Source: Saprospiraceae bacterium (GTDB taxonomy: Bacteria > Bacteroidota > Bacteroidia > Chitinophagales > Saprospiraceae). From it: a stretch of 38,015 nt of DNA. Below, in pieces: positions 16,084 to 23,524 of the stretch; the first letter of the stretch is position 1, and every line of letters begins with the position of its first letter. Under the pieces are notes generated by a model. The model saw only the letters and a program-made list of their open reading frames with translations, made no database searches and was not told the origin of the DNA. The stretch covers positions 1 through 38,015 of the forward strand of contig JALHLK010000048.1 in assembly GCA_022844565.1 (NCBI GenBank), written 5' to 3'. Position numbers and translations under genes: made by a program.

Positions 16084-16136
16084 GCTTCGTTCAGCTTAAA
16101 TAGTTGATACTTTGCGGTCAACATTCCTTAGTTTTG
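16084..16136 (+). repeat. Degraded second copy of the hairpin repeat at 2637-2689
   Basis: There is an ungapped match to 2637-2689 with 43 of 53 identical bases, including GCGGTCAAC and TTCCTTAGT. The mismatches damage the inner stem (TAGTTGAT versus GTCAACAT), so this copy looks decayed. It lies 80 bases upstream of a membrane-protein gene and is in the same orientation as copy 1. Confidence 0.55.
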
Positions 16137-16216
16137 GATGAGAATAAGAAACCAAAATAATTACAATAATTGCCAATTAATCCATATTTTCAATAATTTA
16201 TTTAAACTATAATCAA

Positions 16217-17263
16217 ATGTTCGGCTATTTATTATTTGTACTAACAGTTCTGGTTTATATCGTACTAAGTCTTTTCGTTCTTCAACCCGCTCCTTCTGGT
16301 AGTGATCAAAATTATGGTTGGGCATCTTCTGCCTTAGTTTTACTTACTGCCTATGGTGTATGTAGTTTATTACTAACGATAAATATTACAGTAAAAGGCG
16401 GTTTTAATTGGATTTCCGATGCTACATTAAAGCGAAATGTCGTAGTTGCTATCCTTTGGTTGGGCATGGTGGTGGGTGTTGTCTATTGTACATTTAAACC
16501 GGAATATCATAAATTTTATCAATTAACAGGTTTTGTCCGTTTGTTGTCCCTCGTTATCTCCTATGGTGTGACTTGGTTGCCCTTATTGATGCTCATACCT
16601 TATTACCTATTTTTGAAACCCGAATGGCGGGATACATTATTTCCAAATCTGTTTAAAATTCTCTTGGTATTTGCATCTGTGGTAGGGTTTTTATTACCCA
16701 TAGCACCAAAAATAATATTAGAATCCTATAAAAAATTTGATGAGCGTGAATTGGCTTTCAATGAAGCCATGAACAACATTAAAAAGTATAAAGCCGTAAT
16801 GTCACTCTTATACTATACCAGCAAGAGTTACGATGAGCAAATACGAAGTGCGGCATTGGCTAAAATAAAAGCCAACAAACATTTAGAAGATGAATTGATA
16901 CACATATTGGAATGGAGTAACAACCCATATAGCGTGTTCGAGTTTTTGGACGAGAACAAAGTAGAACATCCGGAACGCTTCATTGAACCTATCCTTAAAA
17001 GTTTTCCTACGATGACAGCCGATATGAAGGAAGGTATTGAAAGCGCCTACAAAACTGGAGCCTTTGATGTAGGACCATTGCTCCGTGTTTTAGAGGGACA
17101 ATTCAATGACAGTATCGCGGTATTTAAGCCACATATTCTAAAATTACAAGAAGTTATGGAAACGCCCCCTGCTAAAAATCGCGAGTATAATGATCCAAAG
17201 AAAAGTAACGAAGAACTCTATAAATACCGAGAGGAAGTAAAAAACTGGTTAGCCAGGCACTGA
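16217..17263 (+). CDS. Hypothetical membrane protein with helical cytoplasmic domain
   Basis: This 348-residue protein is not recognised. The first half has five hydrophobic segments, at about 1-24, 34-58, 74-94, 108-135 and 141-168. The second half is soluble and mostly helical; the stretch DEQIRSAALAKIKANKHLEDELIHILE suggests short alpha-alpha repeats of HEAT type, but this is a guess. There is no signal peptidase site. It is a single gene; the stop is followed by 209 bases without a gene before the toxin remnant. The degraded hairpin repeat lies just upstream. Confidence 0.6.
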   Translation: MFGYLLFVLTVLVYIVLSLFVLQPAPSGSDQNYGWASSALVLLTAYGVCSLLLTINITVKGGFNWISDATLKRNVVVAILWLGMVVGVVYCTFKPEYHKFYQLTGFVRLLSLVISYGVTWLPLLMLIPYYLFLKPEWRDTLFPNLFKILLVFASVVGFLLPIAPKIILESYKKFDERELAFNEAMNNIKKYKAVMSLLYYTSKSYDEQIRSAALAKIKANKHLEDELIHILEWSNNPYSVFEFLDENKVEHPERFIEPILKSFPTMTADMKEGIESAYKTGAFDVGPLLRVLEGQFNDSIAVFKPHILKLQEVMETPPAKNREYNDPKKSNEELYKYREEVKNWLARH

Positions 17264-17472
17264 AAAATTAAAGTCAATAGTATAGAAGGTGACTTTTTAT
17301 AAAAGGGATAAAGTGATTTTAAGATTAACTGAATTGGTTCAACCTCATTTTCAAAGGATTCCGAGTTTGTTATTTAGGTTTGCTTAATACCGATTATGCT
17401 TTGATTATTGTCCAATCTTCATTTTAGTTGATTTGATGGATAATTACTTGTAAGGATAATAAAGGAAGTAAT

Positions 17473-17727
17473 TTAATTATAGATGTCTTTTCTGTGTCCT
17501 AGATTAATGATTTCAATTGTCAGAATATCATCATAAATATTATAAATGATTCTATAATGACCAATTCTTATCCTGTAACTGTCTTGATTTTGAAGCTTTA
17601 TATATAACATGGGCCTAGGCTCCTCTATGAGACTAAATATTGCAGTTTTTCATTTGGAATAGTAAGGTTCATCAATAGTTTCATGCTTTTTTATAACTTT
17701 AGTCTTTAAGCGAACATTATATTTCAT
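17473..17727 (-). pseudogene. RelE/ParE-superfamily toxin with an in-frame stop
   Basis: The frame has 85 codons including the final stop, with one internal TGA at codon 26 (17650-17652). Apart from that it reads as a complete RelE/ParE-type toxin. The N-terminus is MKYNVRLKTKVIKKHETI; then come EPYYSK, the stop, KTAIFSLIEEPRP, YRIRIGHYRIIYNIYDD and the C-terminal GHRKDIYN. Active members cut mRNA at the ribosome or inhibit gyrase. The conserved Arg and C-terminal basic residues are present, so the lesion is a single nonsense change. Its ATG overlaps the end of the antitoxin frame by 11 bases, the usual type II arrangement. Confidence 0.75.
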
Positions 17728-18109
17728 TATTGTTCCTTCTCGCCTCAATTATTCTTAAAGCTTCCTCTATTGGAATTGTTGGCTCATATTCAGCCATCCC
17801 CTCCTCATACATTCTTTCATCTTCCAAATCCTCCAATTCTTCCATTAAACCCAGAATACGCATTGGACTTTATTCGAAAGGAAATTAGGCAAAATAGTAG
17901 TGAAGCACAGAAATTTTCATCCGCAGATGCAGCCTTAGCTGCATTGAGGACGGAAAATTGAGTACTGAAACTAATATGAAGCATAATTTTCTTGCAGTTA
18001 ATTTCTAATGCGTAATCTGGGTTAAAGCTTCAAATTCTTTGATAGGTATAATCACAGATATCTTTTCCCCTTTGCTGTCGGTGATAAATTGCGGTGAAAT
18101 TGTTAGCAT
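17717..18109 (-). pseudogene. Type II antitoxin (RelB/YefM-like) split by a MITE-like insertion
   Basis: The N-terminal part starts at the ATG at 18109 (MLTISPQFITDSKGEK, then VIIPIKEFEAL) and now ends at a TAG inside the insertion. The C-terminal part (MEELEDLEDERMYEEGM, then IPIEEALRIIEARR) resumes at about 17845. Taking out the 172-bp element plus one 5-bp duplication leaves exactly 216 bases: 71 codons and a stop, reading EFEALMEELEDLEDE across the join. A 48-codon ORF starting within the element (ATG at 17863) could still express the toxin-binding half. No antitoxin function is expected from the N-terminal remnant. Confidence 0.8.
17850..18021 (-). mobile_element. 172-bp MITE-like element inside the antitoxin gene
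   Basis: The ends are CCCAGAATACGCATT (17850-17864) and AATGCGTAATCTGGG (18007-18021), inverted repeats with one mismatch in 15. They are flanked by TTAAA direct repeats (17845-17849, 18022-18026), a 5-bp target duplication. The element encodes no transposase and must have been moved by one elsewhere. A 71-bp relative sits at 6310-6380. No IS in the window has matching ends, so the parent family is unknown. Confidence 0.8.
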
Positions 18110-18165
18110 AATTTTATAAATTTTACTTACAAAAATACCTCATTTAAAACAAAATAAGTTTCTTT

Positions 18166-19215
18166 TCATTCCAAACTTAAGAAAAAATTCTTTAATAACT
18201 GGGGAAACCCATACAACGGTTGGTCTTCTTTTGGATTATAAAGGATGTATGGTATCAATAATGAGTCTGAGTTTAATTTACCCAGATTTACTTCATGAAT
18301 TTGATAAAAAATGTTTTGGTGGGTTAATATATGCTTCCCGTTAGATATATTCATCGCTATCGAATCCAATTTTGTATTGGTGAGGATGCTGTTTACCTTA
18401 TTTTGAATATCTATTTCATTAAGAAGCTCGGACTCAATCAAAGGCAATTCGTGTAGTCCACTCCAAATGTCGTTTTCACCTCTGCGATTGATGACACAAT
18501 TGTGCCCATCTTGTATGAATAGGTAATGAAAATACCTTGATTTTTTTACCGTTTTTTTACTTTTGATGGGTAAAAATTCAGCAGTATTATTTTGATAAGC
18601 CTTGCAATGTTGTTTTAATGGACATGTTTCACATTTAGGTTTTGGAGTACATTGAGTAGCCCCAAAATCCATGATAGCTTGATTAAATTTTGCAGGCTTT
18701 TCAATATCAAATATTTGCTGTAAAGATTGTGTAATTTGTGCTAAACCCAACTTTGAGTCTATAGGGGTATCGATATCAAACCACCGACTTATCACTCGTT
18801 TGACATTACCATCTATCACAGCATATGGTAAATCAAAGGCAAAGCTTAAGATGGCTGCAGCAGTGTAATCGCCAATACCTTTCAGTAACTTAATCGCTTT
18901 TTCTTCATTTGGAAACTGACCATTGTGCTCATTGACAACTTGTTGGGCTGTTTTTAGCAAATTTCTACCTCGAGAATAATACCCTAGACCTTGCCAAAGT
19001 GACAAAACCTCATCTTCATTTGCTCGTGCTAAATCTTCGATTGTCGGCCAACGATCCATGAATTTGTAATAGTATGGCTTTCCTTGTTCGACTCTAGTCT
19101 GTTGCAAAATCACTTCAGACAACCATATTTTGTATGGATTTTCATCTTCTTTCCACGGTAAATCACGATCTATAGTTTGGTGCCATTGGTAGAGCTCCCT
19201 CCTTAATTGAATCAT
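18166..19215 (-). CDS. mutY: A/G-specific adenine glycosylase MutY
   Basis: This 349-residue base-excision repair enzyme removes adenine mispaired with 8-oxoguanine. The catalytic Glu is E34 in WLSEVILQQT. The helix-hairpin-helix is LLKGIGDYTAAAI (110-122), and the catalytic Asp is D135 in VIDGNVKRV. The [4Fe-4S] cysteines are C189, C195, C198 and C204, with a first spacing of five residues rather than the six of E. coli. The NUDIX-like 8-oxoG-recognition domain occupies the C-terminus from about 225. It is the last gene of a tight hflX - aminopeptidase - mutY operon; its ATG follows the aminopeptidase stop by two bases. Confidence 0.95.
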   Translation of the reverse strand: MIQLRRELYQWHQTIDRDLPWKEDENPYKIWLSEVILQQTRVEQGKPYYYKFMDRWPTIEDLARANEDEVLSLWQGLGYYSRGRNLLKTAQQVVNEHNGQFPNEEKAIKLLKGIGDYTAAAILSFAFDLPYAVIDGNVKRVISRWFDIDTPIDSKLGLAQITQSLQQIFDIEKPAKFNQAIMDFGATQCTPKPKCETCPLKQHCKAYQNNTAEFLPIKSKKTVKKSRYFHYLFIQDGHNCVINRRGENDIWSGLHELPLIESELLNEIDIQNKVNSILTNTKLDSIAMNISNGKHILTHQNIFYQIHEVNLGKLNSDSLLIPYILYNPKEDQPLYGFPQLLKNFFLSLE

Positions 19216-19217
19216 AT

Positions 19218-20324
19218 CTAGAGAGCCAAGTCATTGAGAAAATAGCCATTTTCATACACTAACTTGGAGTCTACAAATATTTGGCCACCTCGAGTCATGT
19301 CAGCAATCATATCCCAATGAATGGTCGAGTGATTTTTACCTCCATTTTGCAAGTAGGATTGTCCCACGGCCATATGTATGGTTCCACCGATTTTTTCATC
19401 AAAAAGGATGTTTTTGGTAGGTATCTTGATGTCATAATTGGTTCCCACAGCTACTTCTCCAAACCTTCGTGCCCCTTCAATTTTAAAAATTTCATCTAGT
19501 AGCTTTTGACCCATTTCTGCAGTCCATTCTTCGATCCAGCCATTTTTGACAGTTAGGGTGATGCCTTTTACCTCCTGACCAGCATAGATGGAAGGATAAT
19601 CAAAGTAGACAGTACCATTGACACTTTCTTCTACGGGTGCTGTAAAGACCTCTCCTGATGGCATATTAGCCTTACCGTCGCTATTGATCCATATTCTATT
19701 TTTTACAGAAAGAGAAATATTACTCCGATGGTTGATATATGTGATTTGATCAGCAGTATTTAAGAAATCGACAAGTTTTTGCTGATTTTTACCAAGCTGT
19801 TGCCATGAGGCAATAGGACTTTCATCATATAACTTGCAAGAAGTATAGATAAAATCCTCATATTCCTCTAAACTCATACCAGCTTCTTGAGCACCTGCGT
19901 AGGTCGGAAATTGACAAATACATCTTTTTAAACTACCATTTGCGGTCCTTTCAGAAAATATTTTGCTTAGTTCGAAATTTGCTGTAGCCTTTTGTGCTGA
20001 TTTTGAGCGGTCGATATTTTGATCTTCTCTCAGATTGTATGGAGCCCTGATGTACAAATAAGCGTCGAAGGTTTCATATATCAGTCGAGTCACGGGTGAT
20101 ACATAAGACAAGTGAAAATCATTGGCTTGATCAATAAAGATCTTATTTTCTTCGGGTAGTAATAGTTTTATTTCAGCTATAGCTCCTCTTTTTAATACTT
20201 CCTTATATACTTGCTTTACGAGGGGTTCGGCAAGGGCAGTTGAGACGATATATACCTTTTGCTCAGCTTTTACAGAAAGGCAATAATCTACTAAGAGATT
20301 GGCATATTTAGATAAAATTGTCAT
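19218..20324 (-). CDS. M29 family aminopeptidase
   Basis: This 368-residue metallopeptidase resembles the M29 family (AmpS/PepS/aminopeptidase T), which trims N-terminal residues in the cytoplasm with a two-metal centre. Family features visible include PAPVEESVNGT-like metal-ligand region (FTAPVEESVNGTVYFD), EIFKIEGARRFGEVAVGTN with the catalytic glutamate, and the C-terminal GGKNHSTIHWDMIAD with ligands His and Asp. The N-terminal 120 residues are the Rossmann-like domain of the family. It starts 3 bases after the hflX stop and is followed at once by mutY. Confidence 0.88.
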   Translation of the reverse strand: MTILSKYANLLVDYCLSVKAEQKVYIVSTALAEPLVKQVYKEVLKRGAIAEIKLLLPEENKIFIDQANDFHLSYVSPVTRLIYETFDAYLYIRAPYNLREDQNIDRSKSAQKATANFELSKIFSERTANGSLKRCICQFPTYAGAQEAGMSLEEYEDFIYTSCKLYDESPIASWQQLGKNQQKLVDFLNTADQITYINHRSNISLSVKNRIWINSDGKANMPSGEVFTAPVEESVNGTVYFDYPSIYAGQEVKGITLTVKNGWIEEWTAEMGQKLLDEIFKIEGARRFGEVAVGTNYDIKIPTKNILFDEKIGGTIHMAVGQSYLQNGGKNHSTIHWDMIADMTRGGQIFVDSKLVYENGYFLNDLAL

Positions 20325-20327
20325 GTT

Positions 20328-21542
20328 TTACCATGTTTTTGTTTTGTATGGATACCTAATCTGATATTCTATAGTTACCAATTCGGCTAATTTATCTTTA
20401 AAAAGTTCTAAATTTTCTTTTGTATGGGCAGAAATAAAGACATTGTCATGCTCAAAAGTGTTTTTTAAATTTTCACTTAATTCCTCTAATATTTCTTGTT
20501 TTGTTTTATTATCAAGAAACTCATCAAAGTTCTTTTCTTTGTAGGCATCGATCTTATTAAACACCATCAAAGTAGGCTTTTGATCGGCTTTTAGGTCTTT
20601 GAGTGTATTGTTGACCGTGCGAATTTGATCTTCGTACTGGGGATGTGAAATATCTACTACATGAAGAAGTACGTCGCTTTCTGTCACTTCGTCTAGGGTA
20701 GATTTAAAACTTTCTACGAGGTGATGTGGTAGCTTACGGATAAAACCAACGGTATCGGATAGTAAAAAGGGCATTGTACCAAAAACGACTTTGCGCACAG
20801 TAGTGTCAAGGGTTGCAAAGAGTTTATTTTCTGCAAAAACCTCAGATTTGCTTATTAAATTCATCAATGTCGATTTACCCACATTGGTGTATCCTACTAA
20901 TGAAACGCGAATCATTTCGCCTCTATTTTTCCGTTGGGTTTCTGTTTGCTGGGCAATTTTTTCCAACTTTTCTTTAAGCAAAGATATCTTATCCCTTACG
21001 ATCCTTCTATCTGTCTCAATTTCTTGTTCACCTGGACCTCTCATTCCAATACCACCTCTTTGTCTTTCTAAGTGAGACCACAAGCCCCTCAATCTTGGAA
21101 GAAGGTACTGTAATTGTGCTAATTCGACTTGTGTTCGCGCCTGTGAAGTTTGAGCTCTACTTGCAAAAATATCTAGAATAAGTGAACTTCTGTCTACAAT
21201 TTTTACTTTGAGAGACTCTTCAAGGATGTTGGTCTGTTTGCCGGTAAGGTCATCGTCAAAAATGACCATATTTATGTTTTCATTAGCTTCGATATAATTG
21301 GCAATTTCTTCCATTTTACCTTTACCGATATAGGTTCTCGTGTCAGGATGTGGTAATTTTTGTATATACCTCTTAACCGTTGAAGCCCCAGCCGTCATGG
21401 CAAGAAACTCTAGTTCATCTAGGTATTCTTGTATTTGCGCCTCTGTCTGATCTTTGGTCACTACACCCACCAGCACGCAATGTTCTTGTTCCACAAGTAG
21501 GCCTGTTGCCTTCTTACTCCCTACATTCCACTCTTTCGCCAT
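20328..21542 (-). CDS. hflX: GTPase HflX
   Basis: This 404-residue ribosome-associated GTPase splits stalled or stressed 70S ribosomes. The N-terminal HflX domain (about 20-205) contains the glycine-rich linker GGIGMRGPGEQEIETDRR, ending in a coiled coil. The G domain has P-loop GYTNVGKST (217-225), DTVGF (G3) and NKID (G4). It is the first gene of the operon with the M29 aminopeptidase and mutY. The start ATG lies 26 bases after a TATCTTTG box. Confidence 0.95.
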   Translation of the reverse strand: MAKEWNVGSKKATGLLVEQEHCVLVGVVTKDQTEAQIQEYLDELEFLAMTAGASTVKRYIQKLPHPDTRTYIGKGKMEEIANYIEANENINMVIFDDDLTGKQTNILEESLKVKIVDRSSLILDIFASRAQTSQARTQVELAQLQYLLPRLRGLWSHLERQRGGIGMRGPGEQEIETDRRIVRDKISLLKEKLEKIAQQTETQRKNRGEMIRVSLVGYTNVGKSTLMNLISKSEVFAENKLFATLDTTVRKVVFGTMPFLLSDTVGFIRKLPHHLVESFKSTLDEVTESDVLLHVVDISHPQYEDQIRTVNNTLKDLKADQKPTLMVFNKIDAYKEKNFDEFLDNKTKQEILEELSENLKNTFEHDNVFISAHTKENLELFKDKLAELVTIEYQIRYPYKTKTW

Positions 21543-21568
21543 ATTTGTATTTCCTACGTTTTATAATA

Positions 21569-21576
21569 CAAAGATA
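21569..21576 (-). promoter_or_regulatory. -7 box of the hflX operon
   Basis: TATCTTTG on the minus strand is a perfect TAnnTTTG, 26 bases before the hflX ATG. No TTG is found at the expected distance upstream, so the -33 element is weak. Confidence 0.45.
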
Positions 21577-21626
21577 CGAAGCAATATCCACTTTTGTAGA
21601 ATAACATGAACAATGATTAAAACCAA

Positions 21627-22259
21627 TTAAAATGGTGGTTTTAAATTTTGAAAATGGCCGTTCAACTGTGCACGTTTTCGCAACTCTTCCATCATGATCA
21701 CTTGGGGAATAAACTGATCTAAATGTTCAAGCATAAATTGCGAACGATCAAATTCGTTATCAAACAACATAAATTCCAATTCTTGATCAATGGTAAATCC
21801 TACTTTATGAGCTATATCGCTAGATCTAAAATCATCTGGCTCTTTCAGTTTGATATTTTGTATATTCATCGATGTGTACAATCTGTGTAAGTTTTTCAAT
21901 ATGTCCAGATTGATCAAAACATCAAAATTATCTCGAAAAGTCAGTGCTTCTATCTCCGCAGCAGGATATAACTTATTAGGATGTTTTGGAAAAAAATCCA
22001 AAATCTTTACAATATTTAATCCTTTTAAGACAATATCGGAGGTTCGGTCATGATAAATTTTTACTGTTTTTTCAAGCCTAACTTCGGTAGCGTAAAGTAG
22101 GTCTTTCCCCTCAAAATAAGGTGCCACAGCAAAGTGTATATCAAAAGCTCTCACTTCTTCCAACAATTGTTTATACCTTGGTTCGAATATATGCAGGTTG
22201 ATTAATTCACCTGGAAAAACGACAATTCCTAAAGGAAAAATGGGCATCATATCGGCCAT
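21627..22259 (-). CDS. Lon N-terminal (substrate-binding) domain protein
   Basis: This 210-residue protein has only the Lon substrate-binding domain: IFPLGIVVFPGELINLHIFEPRYKQLL at the N-terminus is its signature. ATPase and protease domains are absent. Stand-alone members are common in Bacteroidota and their role is not settled; peptide or misfolded-protein binding is inferred. The second half (about 120-210) is helical (EFMLFDNEFDRSQFMLEHL), consistent with the four-helix bundle of the domain. It lies 28 bases downstream of pepT, in the same direction, within the surface protein - pepT cluster. Confidence 0.82.
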   Translation of the reverse strand: MADMMPIFPLGIVVFPGELINLHIFEPRYKQLLEEVRAFDIHFAVAPYFEGKDLLYATEVRLEKTVKIYHDRTSDIVLKGLNIVKILDFFPKHPNKLYPAAEIEALTFRDNFDVLINLDILKNLHRLYTSMNIQNIKLKEPDDFRSSDIAHKVGFTIDQELEFMLFDNEFDRSQFMLEHLDQFIPQVIMMEELRKRAQLNGHFQNLKPPF

Positions 22260-22287
22260 ATACTTGTTTTTTATTCAAACACTAAAC

Positions 22288-23511
22288 TTAGACGATTAGT
22301 TTTGAAATTTCAAGGCAAACCTCTACTGCTTTCTCCATATCTTGCACAGCGACCCATTCTTGCCTCGAATGTATGGCTTGCTGACCAGCAAAAAGATTTG
22401 GGCATGGTAGACCAAGTAGTGATAAGCCTGCACCATCCGTACCTCCTCTGATTTTGGCAACTTTGGGCTTGACCCCCGTTAACTCCATTGCTTTAAGTGC
22501 TATATCTGAGACATATGGATGTTTATCAAGCACATCTTTCATATTCCTATATTGATACTTTCTTTCTACTTTGTATTGACTGCCAGGATATTGCTGCAAT
22601 GCCTCTTCAGCTGCAGTCTTAATAAGATCCTCATAGTGGTCCAATTGATTGGTGTCAAAATCACGTAGTATAAAATCAACGGTTGTACTTTCTAATTGTC
22701 CATTTATACGTGTAGGATGTATGAACCCATCATTCTTGTCTGCTGTCTCTGGGGTGAATTCAGCTTTTGGTAATCTGCTTATCACTTCACTAGCTATTTT
22801 AATGGCATTCTCCATTTTCCCTTTGGCATATCCCGGGTGAGCACTAACTCCTGTGATCGTTAAAGAGAGTGCGTCTGCAGAAAAGTTTTCCGCTTCAAAA
22901 CAACCCAAATCACCGCTGTCTAGTGTATATCCAAAGTCAGCGTCAACATTTTGGATATCGACCTTAGCAATACCTTTTCCAATCTCTTCATCTGTTGTAA
23001 AAAAGGCTCTTACAGGCCCATGCATAATCTCAGGGTTATTTTTGAGTTGGTATAATGTATCCATGATGATGGCTACACCCGCTTTGTCATCTGCGCCTAA
23101 CAATGTCAAACCACTAGCTGTAATAACATCGTACCCAATCTTATCTTGAAGATTTGGGTGATTTTCTGGCGATAATATTTGAGTGGTATCATCAGGTAGA
23201 ACAATGGTCTGACCTTGGTAATTTTGATGAACTATAGGCTTAACGTTCGTACCACTACAATCGGGAGCGGTATCAACATGTGCACAAAAAAAGACCTTGT
23301 ATTGATAGCTGTCCGTATTCTGATCAAGATGTGCATAGATGTACCCCGCCTCATTTGTAGTATACGATATACCCATTTCATCCAACTCTTTGCACAACTC
23401 TTTGGATAGATCTAGCTGCTTAGACGATGAGGGAAAAGTACTACTAAGCGGATCAGCTTGCGTATCAATTTGTACATATTTTAAAAACCTCTCTTTTACT
23501 GTGTGCTTCAT
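22288..23511 (-). CDS. pepT: Peptidase T (tripeptidase)
   Basis: This 407-residue M20B zinc aminotripeptidase releases the N-terminal residue of tripeptides in the cytoplasm. Metal ligands and catalytic residues are H78 and D80 in CAHVDTAPD, D141 in GADDKAG, E175/E176 in TDEEIG, and the later DSGDLG and ...FAGQQAIHSRQEW with the final His ligand. The dimerisation domain is inserted between about 205 and 310. The length is normal. It lies 13 bases downstream of the T9SS surface protein gene; together with the Lon-domain gene it may be co-transcribed from the promoter at 25820-25849. Confidence 0.95.
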   Translation of the reverse strand: MKHTVKERFLKYVQIDTQADPLSSTFPSSSKQLDLSKELCKELDEMGISYTTNEAGYIYAHLDQNTDSYQYKVFFCAHVDTAPDCSGTNVKPIVHQNYQGQTIVLPDDTTQILSPENHPNLQDKIGYDVITASGLTLLGADDKAGVAIIMDTLYQLKNNPEIMHGPVRAFFTTDEEIGKGIAKVDIQNVDADFGYTLDSGDLGCFEAENFSADALSLTITGVSAHPGYAKGKMENAIKIASEVISRLPKAEFTPETADKNDGFIHPTRINGQLESTTVDFILRDFDTNQLDHYEDLIKTAAEEALQQYPGSQYKVERKYQYRNMKDVLDKHPYVSDIALKAMELTGVKPKVAKIRGGTDGAGLSLLGLPCPNLFAGQQAIHSRQEWVAVQDMEKAVEVCLEISKLIV

Positions 23512-23524
23512 TATTCTATTTTAA

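Noticed and set aside
17770-17961. Plus-strand ORF of 63 codons
   Set aside because: It runs across the antitoxin remnant and the MITE in antisense; the reconstructed antitoxin explains the sequence better.
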